From NCBI GenBank assembly GCA_024811115.1, contig JAKOGH010000390.1:62001-126000 (forward strand): 64,000 nucleotides of DNA, given 5' to 3'. This stretch comes from Terana coerulea (taxonomy: Eukaryota > Basidiomycota > Agaricomycetes > Polyporales > Phanerochaetaceae). A model generated the notes under the pieces. The model ran no database searches, was not told where the DNA came from, and worked only from the letters and a program-made list of their open reading frames with translations. A program made the translations under genes and the position numbers. Shown here one piece after another: positions 1-11,547 of this stretch (its first letter is position 1; each line of letters begins with the position of its first letter).

Positions 1-1020
1 CTCGGCGCGGCGCGTGCGGTCCTCCTGGAGCTTCTGGTAGAACTTGTCGTTGGCGTCGCGGAAGTTCGCCGCGGACTCGCGCTTCTGGTTGAAGAGCAGA
101 TCCAGCTGCGTGCGGATGGACGTCTGCTCGTCCTGGAGCTTGCTGCGCGCGTCCTGGGTCTGCTCTTGCGCCTTCTTCAGCTCGTCGAGCTCGGCCTGGA
201 TGGCGTCGTACTTGTCGGACATGGCCTTGCCCTCGGGGTCGTCGAGCTGCTTGCGGAGCGCGTCGGCGGAGGCGCGGTCGGCCTCAATCGCGTCTTGCTC
301 GGCCTGGAAGCCCTCGACCGTGCGACGGTTACGCTTGAGGGTGGTGATCTCAGCCAACGCACGCTTCTCGTCCGCAACCTTCATGCTCCCCGACTCAACC
401 TGCTTATCCAGTTGCCTGGGCATGTGAGCATATTTTCGGACGCTTTGCAAGAGCGAACTCACTTGATGCGGTCATCGACGTCCTGGACCGACTTGTACGG
501 GAGCTTCGCCTTCGCAGCATTGAGGTCCTTGATCTAAGATAGCCCAGTAAGACTTGAGGCATCAACACAGTGTGCTGCTATGACGCACCTTCTTTTGAAC
601 ACCGTCCTGCAGACCCTTTAACTGATCGAACACCTTGCTACGAGTCTGCTTAATGTTACCCTGTTTACTCCGAATTTCCTGCAGCTCATCCAGAAGCTGC
701 TTCCTCCGCTCCTGGGCAGGCCCACCCCTACCACCCGACAACTTCTCCCCTGACGGTGTTCTAGCGAGGGTCAATCAGTTGGGCTGCGGCGGGGGGATCT
801 TCGGACGGGCGAAGCTCGAAGAATAGCGTTCACTCACCAGCTTCGTCTGCAAGACGTCAATCTCAGCCCTAAGTTTGTTCTGCTCGCCATCGTACAACGC
901 CTTGTCAGGCTTGCCACCGCCATAGCTGGCTGCCTCGACAGGGGAAATGGGTGTCGCGGTTCCAGAGGAAGCTGCAGGCTTCTTGCCAGTGCCGTTGGCC
1001 TGCTTAACTTTTGAGGCCAT
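1..1020 (-). CDS. BFR1: BFR1-like nuclear segregation / mRNP coiled-coil protein, 3' part outside window
   Basis: Fungal Bfr1 is an ER- and polysome-associated RNA-binding coiled-coil protein linked to secretion and ploidy control (family knowledge). The protein starts at ATG 1020 with MASKVKQANGTGKK and reads KPDKALYDGEQNKLRAEID before a donor at 837. A second exon (from 760) encodes ELQEIRSKQGNIKQTRSK and FDQLKGLQDGVQKK. A third exon (about 450 to 1 and beyond) is a long charged coiled coil on the minus strand, containing ADEKRALAEITTLKRN. Introns sit near 761-837 and 450-590. The C-terminus lies beyond base 1. Exon 2 needs one G fewer in the run at 747-750 to stay in frame with exon 1, which suggests a one-base homopolymer error. 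The family call is firm; the exon 2/3 edges are approximate. Confidence 0.85.
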
Positions 1021-1363
1021 ACCGTAGGGAATTAGCTGAAATTAAGAAGACGTCGACGTCTGTTTTGGTATGAGATGGTGGTCGTGGAAGTGCGTAAGAG
1101 CCGTGAGAAGGGCTCCGTGTGCAGGACGGGATGCGGATAATGAGTTGAAGTGGTAAGAGCCTGAAATTGTGACGTGGCTCCAGAGAGACAACTCTACATT
1201 GATCGACCGTTGCCACCATGTCCCCACATGGCTTTCGAAAATTCACACAGAACGATTGCAGAGCGATGCGGAAGTAACGAGGGAAATTAATGGTATGGTA
1301 CAGAGCAGAGTATGGTGGCAGACGACACAAACATGCAACATAACAAACAGATAATGACACAGG

Positions 1364-2122
1364 TCAGAAGAGAATCTTCTGGTCCAGTTTTCCGACCTCC
1401 TCACAGCACTCGTTGTACAACTCCCGGTAATCATCGTCCTTGTCCTCCTCACCCTCCTTTTTCGACTTCTTCTTCTTCCCGTCCGGGCACACCATCACAC
1501 AACTCGTTGGCCGTTTCGTTGAACTCGCGTGACCAAGCTCTTCTTTCGAGGTGACGAAAACGTAGGGAATGCCAGCATCTTCGCTCATGACGGGCAAATG
1601 CGAGATGATGTCTATTGGTGTTATGTCGGCAGCAAGAACAAGAAGTCTAAGCGGCCAAATCAGTCGCAAATTCGGGCGCAAGAGCAAAGCGCACACTGAC
1701 CCCTTCTCTCCCTTGCGAATACCCTTCACAACCTCCTTCACGCCACGCTTTACCTGTCTCTGCTTTGAAGCTATGCGCGCGCAGGGATAACTTCAGCTTG
1801 ACACGCATTACAATTAATTGACACGCACCTTTCTTGATTGTTTTGTGCAGTTTCTTCAGCAACTTCTTTTGCGCAAGCGGGGTGTGCAATAGGTGAGAGG
1901 TCTTCCAATGGAATAACAATCTCCTCCTTGTCCTTCTTCGTCTTTTTCACAACCTAGCATACAATCAGCTCCCTCCCTCAGCTACCCGGATGTGGTTACA
2001 CTCACTTTCGCCAACCCCTCCGCATCTCCCATATCGACATCCTCTCCGACGGGCTCAATCGTCTCTGTGACCTTCTCGGTCACCTCCTTCGACTTCTTCT
2101 CTTTCTTGTCAGACTTTCCCAT
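1364..2122 (-). CDS. NHP2: H/ACA snoRNP subunit NHP2 (L7Ae family)
   Basis: Core protein of H/ACA snoRNPs, which guide pseudouridylation of rRNA in the nucleolus; it binds the snoRNA with Cbf5, Gar1 and Nop10 (family knowledge). Four exons join cleanly with GT-AG introns: 2122-2006, 1953-1829, 1770-1701 and 1646-1364. The N-terminus is a lysine/acid tail (MGKSDKKEKKSKEVTEK). The L7Ae fold follows: KKLLKKLHKTIKKA, KGIRKGEKG, the core LVLAADITPIDIISHLPVM, then PYVFVTSKEELGHASSTKRP. An acidic/lysine stretch (KKKKSKKEGEEDKDDDY) precedes the C-terminal CCEEVGKLDQKILF. Length is close to that of fungal Nhp2 with a slightly extended N-tail. It lies head-to-tail behind BFR1, 343 bp apart. Confidence 0.93.
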
Positions 2123-2640
2123 GATGAAAGTTTATCGTGTAGGGTCGGGAAATGCAGAAGAGGAGGAGTGGTAGAAAGCTTTCGGTTCGAACAGCAATAA
2201 TTCGAGAGCCCTGCAAATTGGGCGCTAGCGGCAACGCGGGTGACAGTCACGCTTGTGACGGCTTCACCTGACTTGACCTCGACCTCCATGTTAGGTGCAC
2301 TGAACTTGAACAAACTGAAGAGTACAACTCAACAACTTTGCAAATATTAGGTTCTGTCATGGCTAGCACTAGCAAAGCTAGGATGGTAACGATTTGCCAG
2401 GCTGTCACTATTAAATGTGTCATTGACAATCACTAGTCCTAGGGTCATCACTACTCCATTGTACATAAACGATGCAGTGAGGAACGTTTCTACCCGAATC
2501 CGCCGTCTGCGGAAATGAGGCATTATATGTAAAAGCTCTAGCCTGCCTCAGGTGGTGATCATGAACCCCCTCAGCACTGACAGTATGTCTTCACAGGAAA
2601 CAATCATATAGCACAGCCTTGGAATGACAGTCGAGCTGCT
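2123..2640. other. Intergenic upstream of NHP2
   Basis: NHP2 promoter side plus the approach to the repeat island. I see no convincing coding sequence, RNA gene or repeat; the short ORFs are AT-poor shadows. Confidence 0.5.
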
Positions 2641-3680
2641 TGTTCTATATCTCTTTCTCCAGGGTTTCCTAGCTGTCCCCATTGCTGTCGTTGTTTTTGC
2701 AGCTATATGGATTTGAGGCCAACCAGTCGACTTTCCGCCTTCGGAAGAAAGGTTGGGCTTTGTACCAGGGCCTGGCTTGCACAGAACAATGAACCTCATC
2801 TCTGTATGCATCTTGACTGTCTTTACCTGCATTTACATGTCTGTGCATGTCGACATGCCGGATGACACAAAGGCCATGGAGTCTGCGAGTGATCTGGCAG
2901 TAGTGGTTGACAACATTATCAAGCTTCCACGTCTCATTTTACGACTAGCTGCATTTTTGTGGTGACTTGCAGCAAAGTCGGTGGTGACTGTCGCAGACAG
3001 ACACACATATGTAGTATTATTTTCATTTTCTCGCATTTGTTTAGCACAGATACACGGCTTGGTAGCAGCTCCAGAGCCTCTGGACTTCATTCCAATGATT
3101 CTGGTGCTTAGAGCCCAAATGCAGCTCAATTCTTCCCACGTTCTTGGACACTTAGCACTCTGGACTCTCTAGCCTTATCCTTCATCTCGACCTCTTGGTC
3201 ATTGAGAACAAGGTATGTATTCTCTATACTGTACATAGGAGCAATGCTAACTTGGTCATTGGGGATAAGTATTGGCACCTGCCTGCCTGTTCTGTGAGGT
3301 CTACTGGGAGTTGGCCTTCGTCACCCTCCTCATACTTGTTTTATCATCCATTCCTCATCTACTCCGATCCGCTTGTGCTGGTTACGCATTGAGCTCGTTT
3401 ACCTGCGACAGTGACGCGGGTCATCCGGATGATATTTAACTTCTTTGCACCAGAGGTCATCGTTTTGTTGCCATTATGGAGCACATCAGTGCCAAAAATA
3501 GTCTGGCATTCATGCGTAACCATGGACAGGCAGACTGGACAATGAAGCTAGCATTTTTCGCTAATATAGGTGGTTTTAAGCTTGACAACGGCACTTGTTT
3601 TGCAATGGCCAAGAGTTCCTCCAATGGTTTGAAGGGCATGCCAGAGAGGAATCACTGCTTGACGTCAAACAGCTGTCTAT
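2641..3680 (+). pseudogene. Broken copy of a multi-pass membrane-protein gene, truncated by an LTR
   Basis: Translated pieces match the protein encoded at 29067-30621 along its length. GFLAVPIAVVVFAAIW matches its first TM segment. GFVPGPGLHRTMNLI with VFTCIYMSVHVDMPDD matches its second segment (FVRGPDFRGTVNLI, IFTCVYVSVHVDVPDE). FNFFAPEVIVL matches INFFAPETVLF. Also matching are NSLAFMRNHGQADWTMKLAF, EFLQWF and LLDVKQLS. The pieces lie in different frames with stops between them, so the copy is dead. The similarity stops exactly at 3680, where the LTR at 3681 begins (after the codons for VKQLS). The rest of the gene does not reappear behind the retroelement at 12506. The family is a fungal multi-TM protein of unknown function. 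Confidence 0.82.
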
Positions 3681-4242
3681 TGTCACAAATTTCCCTCAGC
3701 GCTAGTCCACAGTGCTTAGAGTGTAACATCAAGTCACGGAACATATCACCAAGTCGTCACACAGTGTTACAAGATGCTAGATCAGTTTGCCATGTGCTTG
3801 TCATATGGACATCAGGGATATGCCTTATACGGATGTAGGATCCAGGACTCTGGTCTGGAACTGTTCTGGACTATGTCCTCAGTATGATGTCAGTATGACA
3901 TCATAGACTGGTAGTGTACAGTAGCTCAATTAGAACATCTAGATAGTGTTGATGTTAGCATAATAGCTAGATCAGATCTGATAAGGGAGTTAGAGTGGTG
4001 GTATGCTCTGGAGCCTTAGTCAGACATCACCTGACTGTATTAGTCAGCATATGGTATTGGAGGTCTTAAATAGTGTCTGGGGTCCCTCTACACATGTATA
4101 TAAGGAGGCTGGTCTGTGGGCTAAAACCCCAGACTCAACAACATCGTTGAGTTATATCTACTCTACTAGCTCTACTCAACTCCCTCTGCTTTCCCACCTC
4201 TTTTAAGTCATCCCAGCAGGTGAGTATTGTAGTTTTGTGATA
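3681..4242 (+). repeat. 5' LTR (copy A)
   Basis: 562 bp, starts TGTCACAAATTTCCCTCAGC and ends GTAGTTTTGTGATA, with imperfect inverted tips (TGTCACAAA / TATCACAAA in reverse). A TATA box (TATATAA, 4097-4103) lies about 33 bp before the CAGACTCAACAA at 4130, the likely transcript start. A strong splice-donor consensus CAG|GTGAGT lies at 4217-4225 near the LTR end. It is about 90% alike by eye to copies at 11942, 13394 and (reverse) 5958. Confidence 0.92.
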
Positions 4243-4244
4243 GT

Positions 4245-4256
4245 TTGTTGAGTCTG
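4245..4256 (+). promoter_or_regulatory. Self-priming primer-binding site of the retroelement
   Basis: TTGTTGAGTCTG, two bases behind the LTR end, is the exact reverse complement (12 of 12) of CAGACTCAACAA at 4130-4141. That sequence sits where transcription should begin, about 33 bp after the TATA box. This is the arrangement of the Tf1/sushi group, where the 5' end of the element's own RNA primes minus-strand synthesis instead of a tRNA (family knowledge). I did not recognise a tRNA 3' end match here. Confidence 0.75.
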
Positions 4257-4882
4257 CTCTGCTGCTTGTTGTTGCTGTCAAGGGCAATAAGCAGGACCTT
4301 TATTGCAGTGTTGTGCAGCGTACAATTGTTATGCATAGTGTGTCGAAATGAACACTGTTGCTATTTGGGTTCTGGGGATCCTGCCACTGTTCTGCAAAGA
4401 ACTGAGGCTATGAGCTAGTCACCGTCAGGGACTATGCTCTGTATTGTTGAGAAGCACCATGGCTTAGGCTGTGGGCTGCCATTATGGCAGCATGCTAATC
4501 TTCATGCCGATCCTCAGGCGTAAAGAGGTGCTTCGCTGCGGCTGTATAGCATAGAGCAACATTTTAGTGTGACTTACCTTTGGGTAGTTACAGCTATGAG
4601 CCTTTGGGTGTTGACAGCAAACCAGTTTGAGCGAGCATAGAGTCAATGTAATATTGGCTTGAAAACCTTTGCTGCATGGCTGGAACCGTGTCAGAGACCC
4701 CCATATCGCTCTTGATTGAGTTGGTACCTCCGGACCTGGTGAGAGAAACCAGGCCATCGTTGACACTACCAATTGTACGTATCAAACTGCACGACCTCAA
4801 CAGGTCATTCCATTTGTTTACCATTTCCTATACCGTGTCTGCTGAAATAGAGACCAGTACTGATGCCGTTGTTATGCAGCCA

Positions 4883-5616
4883 TGCCAAAAGTACCTCCTG
4901 CATTTACCACCTACGCGAAAGAACGAGCCTTTGGGCCTTCGGCGAACGCATCTCTCCTTCAAAGGAGATTCGAGCCAAATATGCCAATGTTTGCAAGCCT
5001 CGAAAGGTCTACAACCCCAACATCCCTAAGCCGCACTCTTATCCTCTCACTCCAGAGGAGAGCAAGCAGCTTACGGAGGAGGCTCAGGCCGATGCGTTAC
5101 TCAAGCGCATCGAGTCTTACATCCTGTTCAAGCAGCGTCAAAAGAGCTGCTCAACCGCCTCTCCGACCCCTTACCGCCACTCATCGAACGACTCGCACCC
5201 CGCAAGGAGTATCAGGTCCCCAAGCCGCCTCCAGCTAAGCTTCATTTTCGTTGAACGAAGCTACTCAAGCGTTTTAACGAACTCCAGCCAATGCTCGAGG
5301 CAACAAAGTTCGCCTCGACCCGGTCTTTGAGAAACTCTGCGAGGAAGACTCACTGCAGGACACTGGTCACGCTGAAAGGGTGCAGGCACCTGAAGAGATT
5401 TGGAACAAGCTCTGGGGCTGGTACGACAAGTTCCAGAACATCTACGAGAATCTGGACTCGGTGGGGCAGAAGTTGGATAATCAACAATGGAGAGAGTTGA
5501 CAGGCACATTAAAACATATTGGAAAGGTTTCGTTTACGAACCTGAATAGTAGATTCCCAGAGATTTGTAGTCAACTAGCAGCACTTGATGTAACAATCTC
5601 CAAGACTGCTAATTAA
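4883..5616 (+). pseudogene. Unassigned, frame-broken ORF between PBS and gag of the retroelement
   Basis: Three overlapping reading frames give one plausible protein. KVPPAFTTYAKERAFGP is followed in another frame by KEIRAKYANVCKPRKVYNPN, a helical stretch (LTPEESKQLTEEAQADALL) and a proline-rich piece. The C-terminal part (5380-5616) reads APEEIWNKLWGWYDKFQNIY, LDSVGQKLDNQQWRELTGTL and ends at a stop. I recognise no domain: no zinc knuckle, protease or RNA-binding motif. It could be an element-specific accessory ORF, or a captured host gene fragment. It sits on the element's sense strand downstream of the LTR splice donor. Confidence 0.5.
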
Positions 5617-5719
5617 ACTCTGCATTTACTACTCGAAATAACTAGCTGGCATGTAACAACCAACTCGACCTTTTGTGTTCGAAGTTTTATTAAAATTGGC
5701 ACTAATATGAAGAGCAGAA

Positions 5720-7795
5720 ATGTCTTCTTTCACCAACTTTGTTTCTGACCGCACTATAGAGGTCATTGCCGACCCCGTAGCAGCCCTCCTGCACGATGTC
5801 GACACCAACTCTGCTCGCTTCAGTGATGCACAGTTGGCAGCAATTCTCCACATAGCGCAGAATGCTTTTTCTCAGTCTGTTCGAATCAGCACGGACTTTG
5901 CGCAAGGATATGTCACTGACATGTCAGGCCACTTCAACCGTGCACATGACACAACATTATCACAAAACTCTAATACTCACCTGCTAAGAATGCTTGGGAG
6001 AGTTGGGGAGAAGCAGGGGACTTTGAGTAGAGCGAGTAGAGGAGATATGAATCAACAATGTTGTTGAGTCTGGAGTGTTAGCCCTCAGACCAGCCTCCTT
6101 ATATACATGTGTAGAGAGACCCCAGTCACTATCTAAAACCTCCAATACCATGTGTGCTGACTGGTCAGATGATCCATGATTAAGGCTTCAGAGCATACCG
6201 CTGCTCTAACTCCCTTATCAGATCTGACCTAGCTATCATGCTAACATCAACACTATTTAGATATCCTAATCTACCTACTGTACACTACCAGTACACAATG
6301 TCATAGTGACCTCATAGTGAGGTCATAGTCTAGAACGAATCCAGAACTGAGTTCATGATCCTGTGTCCGTATAAGGCATATCCCTGATAATTATGTGTCT
6401 GTCGCATGGCCAACTGATCAGCATCTTGTAACACTGTTGTGATGACTGGGTAACGTGTTCGTGACTTGATGTTACACTCTAGGTGCTGTAGACTAGCGCT
6501 GAGAGAAATTTGTGACAAATATATGAAGCAACTGACAACTAGCAGCACCAAATTGAGAAGCTGGAGAATACAGCTCTCGAGCAAGCCACAAAGATTCGGT
6601 CTTTAGAAAAGCTTGTAAAAGCTTACAAGTCTACCGTTGAGGCCTATAAGGCCCAAGTTGACAAAATTCCTGCAGATAGAGGCAGCGGTGGGTGTGTCTC
6701 AAAGATGCCCGATCCTCCCACCTTCGATAGCGCGAAAGAATAGCCTTGAAGAGTGGTTGAACCACATCACCTTATACTGCAAGCATAGGCAAATTGCAAC
6801 GGACAAGCAACACATTGTCTTGTCCTCAGTCGTCTGCACGGCACTGCCGCAACTTATATGAAGTCCTACGCGGACAAGTTGTGGAACAACCAGCCTATTG
6901 GCACATGGCTCGAATTTGTCAAGGAGATGCAGGGTATATATGGGCAGCGCAATGAGAAACAAGGTGCCAAGGAGGAACTCGATAACCTCTGGAACAACAA
7001 AGATCTGGCCCAGAAAGACTTCATCCAATACGGCCGGAAAAGTACAAGACTCTGGCCCGGGATCATGGAGTACCAGGACAAGCTGCACATTGACAAGATT
7101 AAAGGAGTGCTTCCCAGGATATGCGCTAGACAACGGTCGTCCTGTCACTTAGTGGCGCTGAGCCCAAGAAATGGGAAGCCTACCTCGATACTTTGCTGCA
7201 GCTATACAAGGAACTCCACCCAGAACGGTCAAAAAGTTCGGTATTTGGCAACAACGGCACTAGCAAAGAACACAGTGGAGGCAAACAAGCAGTCAAAGGG
7301 TAAAGGCAAGGGCAAGGCGAAGGAAACCAACCAGGCAGAAACATCCAGCGAATGCAAGTTCTGCCAAATCTGCTCTGGTAAGGGTAAAAGCTCACATGCC
7401 AAAACTTACAACACAAACGACTGCTATGACAACTCAAAGAATGCCAACTCTGGCAAGGGTTCTTCATTGTCGTCCCGTCGTCCTCTGGCAGCAACAACGG
7501 CAACAGGAACCAAAGCAGTAGTGCTTCTGGTTCTGGTGGAAACTCTGATTCCAAGTCGAAGGGCAAGCCATCCTTCAGAAACCGTCTCATGGAGCTTTTG
7601 AGCTCTATGTCCGATGACGACGACAATGCTTCCCCCAGCAATGTCGAAGTCAACTCAGCGAGCATCCATGAGCCGAGCGAATCTGAGCTTGCCAAAATGG
7701 AAGCAACTAAGCACAGCAATGAACCTTGGTCAGGCCTAAGCAGACATCCATGGGTTAATCGCCGGACTCAGATGGATTTTCCCCAGGGAATATAG
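5720..7795 (+). pseudogene. Retroelement gag (capsid-nucleocapsid), interrupted by a nested LTR
   Basis: Gag opens at ATG 5720 (MSSFTNFVSDRTIEVIADPV) and runs to 5957, where a reverse LTR (5958-6517) splits it. It resumes at 6523 in the same frame with a coiled coil (IEKLENTALEQATKIRSLEK). The capsid part reads KMPDPPTFD, then after a frameshift SLEEWLNHITLYCKHRQIAT and WLEFVKEMQGIYGQR. The nucleocapsid has a Cys/His box, CKFCQICSGKGKSSHAKTYN with a further Cys (about 7350-7430), in the spaced form I associate with basidiomycete gypsy elements. A Ser/Asp-rich tail follows to 7795. Several stops and shifts make it inactive. Confidence 0.8.
5958..6517 (-). repeat. Nested solo LTR (copy D), reverse orientation, inside gag
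   Basis: 560 bp, the reverse complement of the flanking LTRs: it begins TATCACAAAACT and ends GAGAGAAATTTGTGACA. It is flanked by AACAT (5953-5957) and AATAT (6518-6522), a 5-bp target duplication with one change. Removing the LTR and one duplicate restores the gag frame, which shows a simple later insertion that then collapsed to a solo LTR. Confidence 0.9.
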
Positions 7796-10700
7796 AGGCT
7801 AATGCCTGCGATCTACATTCGGGAATAATACACTCCTTGTCAGCTCCGAAGTGGATTCGGACGAAGTAGTACTGGAATCTTGTGTAACTAGCATAGCTCG
7901 CAACAAGAAATGTTCTTTTAGACTTCCAGTAACGCTTTGGGTGTATGGTTTTAAAGTGCAGGCCGAGGCTTTAGTGGACTCAGATGCCACAACGAACTTT
8001 ATCGACAAATTGTTTGTTGAAAGAAATCATCTGGTAACTAATCGTGTGGCAAAGTCTGCGTGGGTTGACGTAACCAATGCAGACAGAACTCCAAACCAAG
8101 CAGGACAAATTTGTAATTATGTCTGTGCTTATATTCAAATTGGTGGTCATAAGTCTACTTGTATACTGTATGTTACACAGTTAGGCAACAAAACATGATG
8201 ATCAGTTACAATTTCTTATACCAACACAATGCCAAGATTGACTGGAAAAAGGGAATTGGAGTTTACCAAATGTCCTGAGAGCTGCATTACCGATTAAGCC
8301 CGTAAAATACGGGTCAGTGAAGCTGAAACCGACGAGCTTCAACTCGAGTCGGATCTTCCGTGGGAATCCTCTCTGGACTAATTTGGTGACGAGGATACAG
8401 ATAATCCATTTATCAACTGGGTGAACATTGATGTCCCCAATGACCGACACAAGCAGAAGTTATTAGCGGCCATGTTCGACAAAAAGGACATGGACGAGGT
8501 TCTGGAGGACTCGATGATGAAGACACCGTCAAGTGAAAGTCACACGTATCTGAATGGTTACATGAGCATGGCGACATGTTCTCCAAGCGCAAGTCAGAAT
8601 GCATGCACGCAAGACATACAATCATCCGATTGACTTTGTGGAAGGAGCCTCCCTTCCTAAGCTAGCTAAACTATACTCGCTGTCTCCTAAGGAGAGGAAC
8701 TCTTTAGATGAATGGATCGATGAAGAACAATGGAAAGGTTACATTCAACCTTCCAAGTCACCAGTTGCAGCACCATTTTTCTTTGTCAAAAAGCACAACA
8801 GTGGATTATGTCCATGTATGGACTACCGCGCACTTAACGAGATTACCGCGAAGAACCACTACCCAATCCCAAGGATTGCTGACCTGATTGACTCACTGTC
8901 TCAGGCATCTATCTTTACAAAGATTGACCTCCGGTGGGGCTATAATAATGTCTGAATTCGCGAGGGGGATGAATGGAAAATGGCATTTATTACAAAATGT
9001 GGTCTATTTGAGGCAACTGTCATGTATTTCGGATTTTCCAATGCATCAGCTACATTCCAAGCCATGATGAACGACATCCTGGATGACTTGATTCGACAAG
9101 GACAAGCCATAGTGTATTTGGACGATATCTTGATTTTTGGCAACGATTTGAAAAAACATCACATGCTTGTCAAGGAAGTGCTGAAAAGGCTTCGTGGCAA
9201 CGATCTCTACACAAAAGTGGAGAAGTGCTTCTTTAAGAAAGACCGGATTGAATATCTTGGCATGATTATCTCAAAGGGCAGTGTTGCAATGGACCTGCAA
9301 AGGTGTTAGGAGTTCTTGAGTGGCCAGTACCAACTAAAGTCAAACATGTACAGGCTTTCTTAGGCTTTGCAAACTTCTATCACAGGTTCATACAGGACTT
9401 CGCCAAGCTAGCCAGGCCACTCACAGATCTAACAAAAAGGATCAACCTTGGGTTTTGGGAAGCTAACCAACAAGTGGCATTTGAGGCACTGAAAAAGGCC
9501 TTCACTTTAGCACCTATACTACATATTTCAGATGATGAGAACCCATTCAGACTATCAACCAATGCAAGTGACTTTGCAATTGGTGCAGTGCTGTCGCAAC
9601 GGGATCCTGCTGACAAAATGTGGCACCTCGTTGCCTTCCACCTCAAGTCTTTCAACGTACACAAACGTAACTACGAGATTTATGACAAAGAGTTGCTTGC
9701 TATTTTACGAGCTCTGGAAGAGTACAGACACTATTTGGAGGGACACCTGGAAAAGTTTGAGATCTGGTCAGATCATCAAAATCTGACGTACTTCCGAACA
9801 GCCCAAAAGTTGACACGGAAACAAGCGTGATGGGCTTTGTACCTAACACGATTCACCTATTCTCTACATCACAAGCCTGGAAAGACAATGCAAGCTGAAG
9901 ACCCTCTGTCCAGGAGGCCAGATCATGAGGAGGGGTAAAGCTCGACAACCGAGACCAAATTTTGCTCAAACTGGAATATTTCGCCATCCAGGGCTGTCAA
10001 GGCTTCCCATGAGGTGCCTGTTAACAACGACCAAATCTTAAGTGAGGTCAAAGAAGCATTGCTATCAGATGATGTTACGAAGGCTACAAGTCATTATTGA
10101 AGTCAAGACCTAGAGAGTTTGGTAAAAGCCTCAAGGAATGGAACTACGAGAATGGATTACTACTATTCTGTGGCAAGATATACATCCCACAGTCAACAGA
10201 CGATCATCTACGACAATGAATTGTACAAATCCATCATGATTTACTATTAGCTGGACATCCTGGCAGGTGGAAAATGTACGAACTAGTCTTTAGAAACTAT
10301 TGGTGGCCGAGCATTTCGATATTCGTGAAAAACTATGTGACGGGCTGCAACATGTGTCAGCCGGATGAAAAATCGCCCACAGCAGCCCTATGGACCTTTG
10401 ATGCCAAACCCTGTGCCTCATGGGCCATGGGAGATCATATCAATCGACCTTATTACTTAGTTACCAGAGTCAGAAGGATACAATGCTATCTGTGTTGTTG
10501 TATGTCGACTTATCAAGTGAGCACATTTCTACGCAATCACCAATGAGTTCCCAGCAAGAGACTTGTCACAACTACTATACAACAGAGTCTATCCCTTGCA
10601 TGGGCTGCCACTTCAGATCACATCAGATTGAGGAACTCAGTTTGCAGCGGAACTATTCCAGCAATGGTGTAAACTACTTGGTATTGAGTCGGCTATGTCT

Positions 10701-11547
10701 ATGGCATACTATCCACAGACAGACGGACAAACAGAGCGTGTAAACCAGATTCTGGAACAGTATCTTCGATGCTATGTGGACTATAATCTTGATAATTGGT
10801 CTACATTGTTGAGTAGAGTGGAATTTGCGTACAACAACAGAGCACACGAGAACCAAGGAGACTCCATTCTTCTTGGAATATGGTCAACATCTACAAGCTG
10901 GTCCCACATTAGTCAAAGAAGTCAAGAGCATAGACCTTAACAACATCATAAAACAGCGATACGAAGCTCAAAAGCAGGCGAAAGCTGCTCTAACCTTAGC
11001 TGCTGAGCATATGAAGTGGTACTATGACCAGAGCGTCCAAAACGTGCTGTTTAAAGTTGGAGACAAAGTACTTATCAACTTACGGGATTACCAGACCATG
11101 GAGCGTGTATTAAACCCACAGTATGAGGGACCATCCAAGATAATCGAACAGTTGTCTGCTGTCACCTTCAAGGTTAAAATGCCACCACGCTATCGTGCTA
11201 TGCACCCAGTATTCCACGCCAGCAAGCTAGCCACTTACAAAGAACCTTCTATACCAGGCCAAAAGCCCTTAGTACCTAAGCCAGTCATGGTTAAAGGACA
11301 GAAAGAATGAGAAGTTGAGAAGATCTTACAACACCGCCAACGTGGTAAAAAAAAACTCAATATCCTGGTTCAATGGAAGGGTTACGGACACGATGAAGTC
11401 ACTTGGGAAAATGAGGACAACGTCAAAATGCTAAGCAAGCTGTTTAAGACTACCTCAGACAAAACCGGCAAGCCACACGAGCAGTTGAGTTTGAAGAGGA
11501 TGTTACTCCGACACTGCTGCAGCAGGACTCTACACTTCAAGTCGAAC

